Shown here one piece after another: positions 17,489-26,677 of a DNA stretch of 54,218 nt. Source of the stretch: Alphaproteobacteria bacterium (GTDB lineage: Bacteria > Pseudomonadota > Alphaproteobacteria > Rhizobiales > NORP267); contig JAQRMX010000032.1 in the NCBI GenBank assembly GCA_028599125.1, forward strand, positions 1-54,218, given 5' to 3'. The notes beneath the pieces were generated by a model, which saw only the letters and a list, made by a program, of their open reading frames with translations, searched no databases and was not told the DNA's origin. The first letter of the stretch is position 1. The number at the start of each line of letters is the position of its first letter. Both the position numbers and the translations under genes were made by a program.

Positions 17489-17701
17489 ATGGCATACGGT
17501 ACAGTAAAATGGTTCAACCCTGCCAAGGGTTATGGTTTCCTCGCTCCTGATGATGGTACAGAGGATATTTTTATTCATATCAGCGCCTTGGAAAAGGCTG
17601 GTATGCATCAATTGAATGATGGTCAGAAAGTCTCTTACGAGGTAGAGGCAAACAAAGGCAGGACCTCTGCAGTGAATATTCAGCTGCGGGACACTCCCTG
17701 A
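17489..17701 (+). CDS. cold-shock protein (CspA family)
   Basis: 70 residues, a complete single cold-shock domain that binds single-stranded RNA and DNA. Both RNA-binding motifs are present: RNP1 KGYGFL (about 16-21) and RNP2 DIFIHI (about 30-35), with the family start MAYGTVKWFNPAKGYGF. The start ATG at 17489 follows AAAAGGAAAAA. The DEAD-box helicase starts about 100 bp downstream on the same strand. Cold-shock proteins and DEAD-box helicases both unwind RNA structure, so the pair probably acts in RNA handling under cold or stress. The long AT-rich leader is typical of csp genes. Confidence 0.95.
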   Translation: MAYGTVKWFNPAKGYGFLAPDDGTEDIFIHISALEKAGMHQLNDGQKVSYEVEANKGRTSAVNIQLRDTP

Positions 17702-17803
17702 TACCTTCAATATCTTTCATCCAATACAATAAATATTCAGAGAGTGTGCGCGTGCCTATGTATTAACATAGGCATGCGTTTCTCTGCGTTAAGGAAGTTA
17801 CTC

Positions 17804-19012
17804 ATGAAAACATTTCAGGAAATGGGGCTTCCTGAAGCCCTTATTCATACATTGCAGCATATGAAATTTACTGAACCAACACCCGTTCAAGCTCAGGCTA
17901 TTCCTCTTGCGTTGCAAGGAAAAGATATATTGGGATCAGCACAGACCGGAACCGGCAAAACCGGTGCGTTCGGTATTCCGCTTGTTGCCAGACTTTTATC
18001 TGATCCTCGCGGTTCAGCATTAGTAATGACACCAACGCGTGAGCTTGCTACACAGGTGATAAGCCAGTTACAGTCTATGCTGGGCAGAAAATCCAAAATC
18101 AAATCAGCATTACTGATTGGTGGTGATTCAATGCCTAAGCAGCTGACGCATCTGAGTACCCAACCACGTCTTATTGTGGGAACGCCGGGAAGAATCAATG
18201 ATCATCTCAAGCGTGGAAGTTTAAAGCTGAACAGTACAGATTTTCTAGTACTGGATGAGACAGACAGGATGCTGGATATGGGCTTCTCCATCCAAATTGA
18301 GACTGTCATGAAATATATGTCTGCCAAACGCCAGACACTTCTGTTTTCGGCTACTTTGCCGAAAAATATTGTACGGATAGCCGAGAAATATCTGAATGAG
18401 CCTGTCCGTATTGCTCTGAATACAGCTTTAGTGCCGGCAGAGAATATAAAACAAGATATTTTGCTCATTAGCGAAGCCGATAAATATTCCAATTTTCTCT
18501 CCCAGCTTAATGAGAGACAAGGTTCTGTCATTGTGTTTGTGAAAACCAAATATGGCACAGAGAAAATGGCCACTAAGCTCTCCAAAGAAGGTCACAGCAC
18601 CAACGCGCTTCACGGTAATTTACGACAAAATAAGCGTGATCGTGTCATTTCTGCTTTCCGTGACAAGAAGTACCGTATTCTTGTTGCTACTGATGTAGCG
18701 GCACGTGGATTGGACATTCCTCATATTGAGCATGTTATCAATTATGATCTACCTCAATGTGCGGAAGATTATATTCATCGTATTGGCAGGACAGCCAGAG
18801 CCGGCGCAGAGGGTGCAGCTCTGACCCTTGTAACACCCGCAGATAAAAGTAAATGGGCTGCGATTGACCGGCTGCTTAATCCGGATGCGTCGCGATCTGA
18901 AAAAACAAAGAGCCAGAAGAAAGTTCGTTTTAAAGGAAAGAGCAAAAGTGATACTGTGCCTTTTCATAAGCGCAAAAACAAGAAACGAGTTAGCTCAAAA
19001 AGAGCGGCTTAA
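17804..19012 (+). CDS. DEAD-box ATP-dependent RNA helicase with a DETD box
   Basis: 402 residues from ATG 17804, preceded by AAGGAAG. The motifs in order are Q motif EPTPVQAQAIPLAL, Walker A AQTGTGKTGAFG, PTRELATQ, GG at IGGD, GTPGRI, motif II VLDETDRMLDMGF, SAT at FSATLP, IVFVKTKYGTEKM, HGNLRQNKRDR, ATDVAARGLDIPHIEHVINYD and HRIGRTARAG. Motif II reads DETD rather than DEAD, with the third residue Thr instead of Ala, and the fourth Asp kept. A basic Lys/Arg/Ser-rich tail (about 360-402) is likely an RNA-binding extension as in RhlE/RhlB-type enzymes. It follows the csp gene in the same direction. Confidence 0.93.
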   Translation: MKTFQEMGLPEALIHTLQHMKFTEPTPVQAQAIPLALQGKDILGSAQTGTGKTGAFGIPLVARLLSDPRGSALVMTPTRELATQVISQLQSMLGRKSKIKSALLIGGDSMPKQLTHLSTQPRLIVGTPGRINDHLKRGSLKLNSTDFLVLDETDRMLDMGFSIQIETVMKYMSAKRQTLLFSATLPKNIVRIAEKYLNEPVRIALNTALVPAENIKQDILLISEADKYSNFLSQLNERQGSVIVFVKTKYGTEKMATKLSKEGHSTNALHGNLRQNKRDRVISAFRDKKYRILVATDVAARGLDIPHIEHVINYDLPQCAEDYIHRIGRTARAGAEGAALTLVTPADKSKWAAIDRLLNPDASRSEKTKSQKKVRFKGKSKSDTVPFHKRKNKKRVSSKRAA

Positions 19013-19527
19013 TTTTTAAACCGTAAAATAACTGCAAGATATGCTGTGATTTGCTATCCCCGCTGTTCCGGTCTTTGATAGTTTTGCGGATAGTGCGCTA
19101 AAGAGCCTGTTTAGTAGTCTTCCAGGGAGTTCATTAAGAACCACAAGAAACATAATCTTCAGAAGATTCCAACAATCAGATGAAAAATCATTACGGATCC
19201 TCGAATATTTTATTAATGGATCTGTTGCGTTTTTTAACGCTATGACAGAGATGCATCGCACCAATAAAGCAAGTAATGTTCAATCTGGCAGTTTGAAATA
19301 CAGATCGAAAATATCAGCCTACAGGATATGAATGTTAGATCTATTTTTGAAAGGAAGATTCTGCAAGAAAAATATAAAATAATCAGTTTTGAAGGCATTC
19401 TGCTGAACGATGAGGGTCTTATCAAAATGTTTAACCATGGTCTTGTATGATTTCTTAAAAATACAAGCTTCAGTTAGAAGAAATTAATCCTGATGATAGG
19501 AGTAATTTTTCAAGCGCTTACATAACG

Positions 19528-19548
19528 ATCATGGATCATGGATCATGG
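19528..19548. repeat. three perfect copies of ATCATGG
   Basis: Head-to-tail 7-bp copies followed by ATCA, in non-coding DNA of the island. Confidence 0.9.
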
Positions 19549-19637
19549 ATCAAAAGTGCTTTTGCAAAAATCAAAATATTGAAATTTTTCAATGATCTCT
19601 TTACATATTTCATAGAAGTGTACAAGACGCCATCCTG

Positions 19638-19781
19638 ATGTTATGGGGTGCTTTCAGAAATTCAAAGAAGAGAAAAGAGCGGACAAAAGAGGCCACTAAA
19701 TTGATAGAAGAAGAAGCCGAAACCTTTAGCGAATTGAAGAAAGTCAGAATCAAGCTTATGAGCCCGTATCTCACCAAATAA
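19638..19781 (+). CDS. possible small charged protein, unknown
   Basis: A 47-residue frame (MLWGAFRNSKKRKERTKEAT, then Glu-rich EEEAETFSELKKVRIKLMSP). It is highly charged and helical-looking, unlike the hydrophobic chance frames around it, but has no clear ribosome binding site and no family I recognise. It could equally be the end of a decayed larger gene. Confidence 0.2.
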   Translation: MLWGAFRNSKKRKERTKEATKLIEEEAETFSELKKVRIKLMSPYLTK

Positions 19782-20862
19782 ATTTCTGAAACCGAGACTG
19801 GAGTTAAATAAATATAATCAAAAAGGCATAAGATCTTTTGCATCTCCTTTCGCGGTTCTGAGCTTTTCATCACGAGATCCATGAGGATGTTGAGAGGCAA
19901 TAGTAACTGCTAGCTTTGATGCCATAATTTTTCTTCTATTTATGTCTCCGCGCCAGACTATTCCACCCATTATTTTAAGATGAAATCTTCCCATATAGCG
20001 GACCCCACTGGGGACAGAAGCCCCTGAAGGGGTGTTTTCTGTCTGGTCACATCCACGTTTGTCCTTTCAGCGCGATTTATTGCCAATGAGTTGTGCTCAA
20101 TGAATGGTGATTCTGGTGTCATTTTTTCGGTTCTTCCGTCACGGTGGTGAGGGGCGGCAACTCACGCAAATTGAAGGCATTTTATCTGAACAATCGAGAG
20201 ATCTTTCCAGACATTTTTGTCCTTACGTCTCGTTATCATTATCAATTAAGAAGCTAACGTGAAGATAAAAAGCTAAGAAAACTTGACAGACCGGCTCCCT
20301 CAAGGCGATCAGCATGCCGGAACGTGCTCAAGAAACGTTCAGTGATTGTTTGATGATCCTTCGTTAAATAGCACGTTCCAGAATCTTGATTTGTATCTCC
20401 GGGGCGTATGGATAGCCGCTTCCGATAAACTGCTGTCTGATGGCTTTCTTCTGTGATCTTGCGGCGGTCCTCGCGGGAAAAGCTCTGGCCTATGAGATAA
20501 TTTCCGGTACAAAAGTTTTTAAATAGAAGGCCCTCTTGTTATCTTATGGTCGGATATCAGTTTTTGGCTGTTCATCACAGACTATAAGCTTCCAGCATGG
20601 GCACGCCACAGAGAGACTGCGTCATTTGGAACAATGACTTAAATAGAAGTTCCCTTCGTTTAATTTATTCTCTGGAGCACACGACCACTCGTCAAAGCGT
20701 GATACGAACTATTTCAGGTGCGGGAAGGGGAGCGATGTCCATATCCCATAAATCAGCAGGGTAGTATGGATACTAGTTTTATGTAGCTTATATAGCTATT
20801 TACGCTAAACGAGAACTTCCAGTTAGACTGAAAAAGCGGTTACCACTAGCGCTTTTGGTGGT

Positions 20863-22500
20863 TTATGACTTGAACCCCACATACCGCAAGCGGTCTAATA
20901 TACGAGAAAATTGTAAAGCGTTCTCTGACTCAGGAAAATTCATTCCTTCAATATAGGTTCCACCAGCTACGTAAACAGGAGTAGTTTCAGCAAGTGAAGA
21001 ATCCACATAGCGATATGAGCCTGAAGATTCACGTTCCAAATCGCCAAACAGCAACGGAAATGCATAAGCATCACCATGATAAACTTTACCGGTATTTTTA
21101 TCAGGGTAATTTCCAATAAGACCAAACATATATCTCTTTAAATTTTTCGTTATGCTCATCTCGTAAGCTTTCAAGACATTATCATAAACGACAGATATCT
21201 CCTTTTTCTTTGCCTCTAGCATCAGAACGCTCAGGGAATATATGAAATCCAGTCTGTCTGATTGTTTCATGAATATCTGAATTCGCTTTATACCTGACCA
21301 ATCAGGGTCGTTTTCAGGTTTGTTATCTGTAAGATTTTTTAAGATAGACCGACAGGAGGTTATGGTCTTTTCCCCGGAATCCCCTAAACCAGATATATGA
21401 TCAGAAATAGAGTGAATGGCGCTATTCAGACTTTTTTCTAAATTTTCTTTTTGAACAGGATCTACAAATAAGCAGTTACTAACGTCCAAAAGTGCCTGGC
21501 TCTGTTTTTGAAATGTTATCAGATGACCCGTGAATGGGATTACATTATCATCATTTGCAAGCTCTTTTGCTCCGAGGCCAGAACAATTAAAAACAAGCTT
21601 ATCGCCTATATCAGAAAAATTCTTAACGCGAACGTTAGGCGTCACGCTTATATTGTTTTCCGAAATGAAGTTTCTTAGCTCTCTCCGAACATGTTCGACA
21701 TTCATAAAAAACAATTGTGACAGGACTACATCATGCGTTTCATTTTCAACTTTTATCTTGGTTTTGAAAACAGGGGGAATTAATCCCAGATTTACTAATT
21801 GCTGTGTTGATTGACTTGAATTATAGCCGAATGAAGGCATAAGCTCAGCATCAACATCCTGAAAATCAGGATTATTTCCTAGACTTATATCATGATACGC
21901 TGCGTAAGAATTTAATAATTGCTGCTCTGTTCCGCTATGCCCGATAAGAACAGGTTCGAATAACCCTCCCGCATGATCTGATGCCAGATCACTTAACTTA
22001 TCTGCAACGATAGAAATTTTACCTATGATGCCAGGATTTTTTTCTTTGAGTTTGCTTAGGTAATATGCAGAAAACTGTCCTATAATGCCAGCACCTATGA
22101 TTGTTACGTCAGCTCCCTTGAGGTAATTCCATTTTCCTTCAAGCTGCTTCAAAAGGATAGCGACAGCTTCTTGCGTTGTTCCCGGTGCGAGTGTCCAGCC
22201 AGAGCCACCATGACCATAACAGTGGACAATATGTTTTTGATCAATTTGCTCTGATTCAATACGAATACCTTCTGGCCGTGCAGGGCGAACGCAAATAATA
22301 TCTTTGTATATGTTTAATTTGGAGCCAATTTTTATTGGAAAAAGTCTATGAACTGAGGTCAATTTATTTTGCTTTCTTAAAACATCGTAAGCAATAGATA
22401 AGAAAAGATAGAAAAAATATGACAAAGGAGCTATAAACTTCAAGAACATACGTTTGGTCATTGTAATTCTTATCTTTCTGGAAGCATTTTTATCTGACAA
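20863..22500 (-). CDS. membrane-anchored FAD oxidoreductase with circularly permuted D-amino-acid-oxidase blocks
   Basis: 545 residues, AT-rich. One membrane helix is predicted at about 19-40. Residues 70-82 (CVRPARPEGIRIE) and 91-104 (IVHCYGHGGSGWTL, then PGTTQEAV) are the block that ends ordinary D-amino-acid oxidases (RPVRPxIRLE ... IHNYGHGGxGLTxxWG). Here they come before the dinucleotide-binding motif VTIIGAGIIGQFSAYYL (about 132-148), which normally opens the protein. The rest then follows in usual order: SDHAGGLFEPVL (about 174), NCSGLGAKELA with VIPFTGHLITF, and a C-terminus ending VYVAGGTYIEGMNFPESENA. FAD-linked oxidation of an amine or amino acid is the likely activity; the substrate is unknown. 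It is the only large intact gene of the island. Confidence 0.75.
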   Translation of the reverse strand: MSDKNASRKIRITMTKRMFLKFIAPLSYFFYLFLSIAYDVLRKQNKLTSVHRLFPIKIGSKLNIYKDIICVRPARPEGIRIESEQIDQKHIVHCYGHGGSGWTLAPGTTQEAVAILLKQLEGKWNYLKGADVTIIGAGIIGQFSAYYLSKLKEKNPGIIGKISIVADKLSDLASDHAGGLFEPVLIGHSGTEQQLLNSYAAYHDISLGNNPDFQDVDAELMPSFGYNSSQSTQQLVNLGLIPPVFKTKIKVENETHDVVLSQLFFMNVEHVRRELRNFISENNISVTPNVRVKNFSDIGDKLVFNCSGLGAKELANDDNVIPFTGHLITFQKQSQALLDVSNCLFVDPVQKENLEKSLNSAIHSISDHISGLGDSGEKTITSCRSILKNLTDNKPENDPDWSGIKRIQIFMKQSDRLDFIYSLSVLMLEAKKKEISVVYDNVLKAYEMSITKNLKRYMFGLIGNYPDKNTGKVYHGDAYAFPLLFGDLERESSGSYRYVDSSLAETTPVYVAGGTYIEGMNFPESENALQFSRILDRLRYVGFKS

Positions 22501-22840
22501 ACGAAATCATTAATTCGAAAGCCCCCGTTATTATTTGATAGGCGTAATTATTACTTAGAAAAAACACAATCAAAAGAGTCTAGCTAATTTTAAGAGAATG
22601 TCAAAACATAGTAAAATCAGATACAGAGCTACATTATTTAAACCAAACGATATATGTCTATGGATATTTTTTCTATCCATCAGTTTCCGGTGGTTCGGTT
22701 TTCTGCTTCCGTATTTTTTGCGTCTTTATTAGCTTTGCGTTTCCGCCTGGCCCGGATGATACAGGTTTCCTTATCCATTTCAGTATGAACGAAACTGATG
22801 AAAAGACATATCAAAAGAAGCGCTGTGAATGTCTTTATGA
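22501..22840. other. no gene recognised (340 bp)
   Basis: Upstream region of the permuted oxidoreductase, AT-rich near its start. It probably includes that gene's promoter. Nothing else could be supported. Confidence 0.45.
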
Positions 22841-23335
22841 TTACAGATGCTGGAAAAATTTAATCAACAGCTTACTCCCATGCTCATTTGCCGCCTTTAA
22901 CGCCGCAATATATTGCGCAGCGATTCCTATCGTCGGTCAATGCGCCTTCCCCTGACCAATCCAGAAAAATATCCTGATTTAGACCGGATAGAAAGCTATC
23001 TACCATAATTCGCGTCCAGAGGCCATTTCTGTTTGCAAATGGATGGTAAATCCAGAGCAATTTGTAGTGGTAGGGGAGCCATGCGCTTGCTTTCAGTGGC
23101 TCAAGGGTGGGGTTCTTACGCCGGTAGCGGGATTCAGTCAGGCAAGGAGGAGTATTTTTTGATCTGTATACTTCAGAAAGGCACGCCGATAAAGTTACAT
23201 GAGACCTTCAGTGATATTATACTCCTCCAGCTCATTAAATTCAGTGCGATTGGGAATGTGCCTGACCTTGAGCCCCGTTCATTCGTCTGGCGTTAGCGGC
23301 GTCATGCCTGAAGGTTCGTGAAGTTTGAAATTCAT
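22841..23335 (-). pseudogene. decayed mobile mystery protein B (Fic-domain protein)
   Basis: Read on the minus strand from an ATG at 23333-23335, the frame gives MNFKLHEPSGMTPLTPDE, a stop where a Trp is expected, TGLKVRHIPNRTEFNELEEY, NITEGLM, a second stop, then LYRRAFLKYTDQK. After a degraded middle comes WIYHPFANRNGLWTRIMVD, which is the Fic motif (HPFxxGNGRxxR) with two substitutions, and after a frameshift YIAALKAANEHGSKLLIKFF to a stop at 22841-22843. This order matches mobile mystery protein B, a Fic-type protein of mobile regions. At least two in-frame stops, a deletion and a frameshift show it is dead. Fic enzymes transfer AMP to proteins; no activity is expected here. Confidence 0.65.
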
Positions 23336-23692
23336 TTTCAGCAGTTACTTGGTATGTCGCGCATCATTTCAGATGCACTTCTTCAATCATCCCATTTTTG
23401 CTGCGCCGCACCTCGGTTTTTTCCTTTGAGTTCATGTGAACGCGGGTGTAGCGGGTAAGGCCCCCGGCCTTCTTTTCCGGCTTGGGTCATGGTAGATTCT
23501 CTGCGCTCCTTCGCGAGGGAGAACCGCGTAGATCAGCTTGCTCCTATGGCGACAGCATTGACCCACTTATCAATACAAAAGGGTTCCAAGTTTTTGATGA
23601 AATAGGGGAGTTTGGAGGTGCGTATGCTCTCATGCAGCAAAAGATACAATTCGATGAATTTCTAATTGCGGAGCAGATTATCGAGTTGCTTT
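23336..23692. other. decayed DNA between two pseudogenes
   Basis: Short coding-like stretches appear in several minus-strand frames but no family could be named. A mobile mystery protein A gene, the usual partner of B, was looked for and not found. Confidence 0.4.
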
Positions 23693-23878
23693 TCACAGGG
23701 TTGCATACCGGCAAGCCAAGCGTTTCTTTTGTAGCCTCCGGCCAGTTGTAATGGTTTTGACCTTGTCAATATCTTCACTCAGCACCCTCACATCAAGAAA
23801 TCTGGCATGGTGACATCCAAGAAAGGTGAGCAAGTCTGATAATGAATAGAGAATCTGATCGTTACCGTATTGCCGCAT
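23693..23878 (-). pseudogene. N-terminal remnant of a TM0106-type RecB-like nuclease
   Basis: The 61-codon frame begins MRQYGNDQILYSLSDLLTFL and continues GCHHARFLDVRVLSED, ending in RLQKKRLACRYATL. This resembles the N-terminus of the TM0106/RecB-like nuclease family (xGxLxLSxSDLxxFLxCxHxxxLDL ... ELLQRKGLEHE). Full proteins are several hundred residues or more; here only the start survives and the downstream sequence is broken by stops. The assignment rests on one conserved block. Confidence 0.4.
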
Positions 23879-23974
23879 GTCTCTGTCTTATAACTTGATT
23901 CATCAATAATTCACTTGATTATTCATCTATTTTCTATTATTGTCAATCTTATAGTATCTCAAGGGATAGAAATT

Positions 23975-24187
23975 ATGATTAACAATGACATCATGACGGT
24001 TAAAGAACTTGCTGAGTATCTCAAAATTGCTGAAAAAACGGCTTACAGATTTGTGTCCGAAGGGAAAGTGCCGAGCTTCAAGGTTGGGAGCGCATGGCGC
24101 TTCAAGAAGGAAGAGATCGATTCGTGGATTAAGGCTCAATGCAGGAATAACAATACTGAAGAACCAAGAAGAAAAAATGAGAACTAG
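23975..24187 (+). CDS. excisionase-like helix-turn-helix DNA-binding protein
   Basis: 70 residues from ATG 23975, preceded by AAGGGA. The sequence MTVKELAEYLKIAEKTAYRF followed by VSEGKVPSFKVGSAWRFKKE and EIDSWI is the HTH_17/MerR-like excisionase domain, intact. Such proteins bind DNA as small regulators or recombination directionality factors. It overlaps the start of a truncated cytosine methyltransferase by about 11 bases; small HTH genes of this type are often linked to restriction-modification methyltransferases, so it may have been the control protein of a lost system. Confidence 0.8.
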   Translation: MINNDIMTVKELAEYLKIAEKTAYRFVSEGKVPSFKVGSAWRFKKEEIDSWIKAQCRNNNTEEPRRKNEN

Positions 24188-24453
24188 CATGAGCACAGAT
24201 CTGAATAATCCAAATCGGTTCTCTGAAAATGAATATTTTTATCAAGTAAAGGATCAGCTGGAAAGATGGAGCCCTTCAAAAGCTTTATCAGGAAAAAAGG
24301 CGATCCAAGTTATCAATCTCTTTTCCGGGTGGGGTGGAATGTCTCTTTAGATTTGGACTTCTTGCCAAAGTGATCAAGAAGGTACAGCTTATCGAGGAAG
24401 TTAATATAAATGCCCCCGAAGCAAATTTATTCAAAAGTAAAGAAGTTAATACT
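24177..24453 (+). pseudogene. N-terminal remnant of a C5-cytosine DNA methyltransferase
   Basis: From ATG 24177 (or 24189) the frame reads MSTDLNNPNRFSENEYFYQV and reaches AIQVINLFSGWGGMSL, the motif I (FSGxGG, SAM binding) of Dcm-type enzymes, where a TAG stops it at 24348-24350. One base over, the family sequence continues as RFGLLAKVIKKVQLIEEVNI with NAPEAN, matching the following part of motif I/II, so a frameshift is present. The rest of the protein (catalytic PCQ and target recognition) is missing. The second frame runs directly into the DUF2188 copy. Confidence 0.6.
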
Positions 24454-24589
24454 ATGAAACAAGAAAAAGTTCAACATGTAGTTACTCCTTTGAAAGGATG
24501 GGCTGTTAAGGGTGCAGGCAACAGTGAAGGCAAAAAAAGTCTTGAATACGCAGGAAAAAACGATTAAATGTGCTGAAAAGATTGCCTGA
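24454..24589 (+). pseudogene. frameshifted DUF2188 copy
   Basis: Begins MKQEKVQHVVTPLKGWAVKG then AGNSEGKKS, clearly related to the gene at 4899-5132 (NQHVIPHPKGWAVKGEGNS). A frameshift in the run of A at about 24534 moves the homologous continuation VLNTQEKTIKCAEKIA into another frame, which ends at a TGA where the paralogue has an Ala-Lys-Gly. The normal C-terminus (IHGxxGKIRxxNSYGNDP) is lost. Confidence 0.7.
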
Positions 24590-25680
<1,091 letters not shown>

Positions 25681-25747
25681 ACAGGCTTGCCGGAAGGAAG
25701 AGGTTTTTTCCGGAAGCGATCCCATTCAATACACAGCCCCTCTTTCT

Positions 25748-25785
25748 ATTTCAAGCCTTTGAAATTATTTCAAGCCTTTGAAATT
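25748..25785. repeat. two tandem copies of a 19-bp palindromic unit upstream of tRNA-Ser
   Basis: ATTTCAAGCCTTTGAAATT occurs twice without mismatch. Each unit has 7-bp arms (ATTTCAA/TTGAAAT) around GCCT. The array lies 67-105 bp upstream of the tRNA-Ser gene, so it could be in or near its promoter. Confidence 0.9.
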
Positions 25786-25987
25786 CATGTCATGAGTCTT
25801 GCAAGGCTCTTGTTTTGTTGTTAAATGCACCAAGATCTGTGGCGGGTTTCGTGAAGCTGGTTTTCTCCGCTTTCCTAATCTTTTTGCCAAAAAGAGTACA
25901 GATACAGTAAAAAGCTGCAAGAAAAGAAGATTTTGTCAAAAGGGTGCGTTGGGCGGAGCTTTGTTTGTCGGCAGGGCCACGGGGTTG

Positions 25988-26014
25988 TTGACACTATTCT
26001 GTGCCGGATATACC
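25988..26014 (+). promoter_or_regulatory. candidate sigma-70 promoter of rplU-rpmA
   Basis: TTGACA at 25988-25993 and TATACC at 26009-26014 with a 15-base spacer, about 155 bp upstream of rplU. The -35 is perfect, the -10 and spacing are only fair. If correct, the transcript would include both leader hairpins. Confidence 0.4.
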
Positions 26015-26072
26015 CTCTTTCGTATTCTGGTTGGCAGGCTATTGTCTGCGGGGATAATTTCCGGCCGCGAGA

Positions 26073-26148
26073 GCGGTTCATTTAGGCATGGAACCGCCTT
26101 TTTCAGGTCGCGCCCTTGTGAGGTGAACGCGACCTGAAAAAGGCGGTT
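26073..26148 (+). promoter_or_regulatory. rplU leader with two mutually exclusive hairpins
   Basis: Hairpin 1: GCGGTTC (26073-26079) pairs with GAACCGC (26091-26097). Hairpin 2: 26092-26112 pairs perfectly over 21 bp with 26128-26148 around a 15-base loop. The 3' arm of hairpin 1 is the start of the 5' arm of hairpin 2, so both cannot form at once. Hairpin 2 ends 19 bases before the rplU start codon, and no T-run follows, so it is not an ordinary terminator. It looks like a switch that could control translation of L21; that role is inference. Confidence 0.65.
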
Positions 26149-26167
26149 ATGTGAGAGGGCGGTTGTT

Positions 26168-26509
26168 ATGTACGCGGTAATCAAGACCGGCGGTAAGCAA
26201 TATCGCGTGGCGTCTGGTGATATTTTGAAGATTGAGAAGCTACCTGCCCAGATCGGCGTTAATGTTGAATTTGACCAGGTTCTCATGGTCGTTGATGATG
26301 AGACGGTTATTGGCAGCCCGCTCATTGAAGGGGCGCGTGTGACGGCGGAAGTCATTGAGCATTCGCGCGGTAAAAAGATCATTATTTTCAAGAAATCGCG
26401 TCGTAAGCACTATCGTCGGCGAAACGGCCATCGTCAGCATGAGACGATTGTGCGCATAGGTGAGGTTTCATTGTCCGCTGCGCGCCCTAGTGTCAAGGAT
26501 GTCGCATAA
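26168..26509 (+). CDS. rplU: 50S ribosomal protein L21
   Basis: 113 residues, family start [20 protein letters not shown] and the conserved basic stretch [21 protein letters not shown] followed by [10 protein letters not shown]21 binds 23S rRNA in the large subunit. It is followed by rpmA and obgE, the standard order. About 19 bases before the ATG a long perfect hairpin ends, leaving little room for the ribosome binding site (GAGAGGGCGG). Confidence 0.97.
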   Translation: MYAVIKTGGKQYRVASGDILKIEKLPAQIGVNVEFDQVLMVVDDETVIGSPLIEGARVTAEVIEHSRGKKIIIFKKSRRKHYRRRNGHRQHETIVRIGEVSLSAARPSVKDVA

Positions 26510-26677
26510 AAGGGGCCTTGCACGCGGCATCACTCTGGTTCAGGTTGTAGGGTTCATTTTTTCGGTTCTTTACTTCTGGATTTTCCTTCCTGTGCGGGGA
26601 TGCCGCTGTTGCGGAAGAGCTTGTATATGAATAGTTGAACCGGGGGGGCAGTTTCTTCGGTTGATGGGGAGAATGGC

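Larger units (their letters stand above)
19013..20862. other. 1.85-kb AT-rich stretch without an intact gene
   Basis: Start of the AT-rich island. All frames are short. It holds a triple 7-bp repeat (ATCATGG, 19528-19548), a possible 47-codon frame at 19638 and several stretches that read like decayed coding sequence on the minus strand around 20200-20560, which I could not assign to a family. Confidence 0.5.
25681..26167. other. divergent region: tRNA-Ser promoter and rplU leader
   Basis: 487 bp holding the 19-bp tandem palindrome, a candidate rplU promoter and a two-hairpin rplU leader, each listed separately. A plus-strand open frame from 25799 to 26137 is open but looks like chance. Confidence 0.5.

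Noticed and set aside
26092-26148. intrinsic terminator upstream of rplU
   Set aside because: The stem is perfect and long but no T-run follows and it lies directly before the start codon, so a leader role is more likely.
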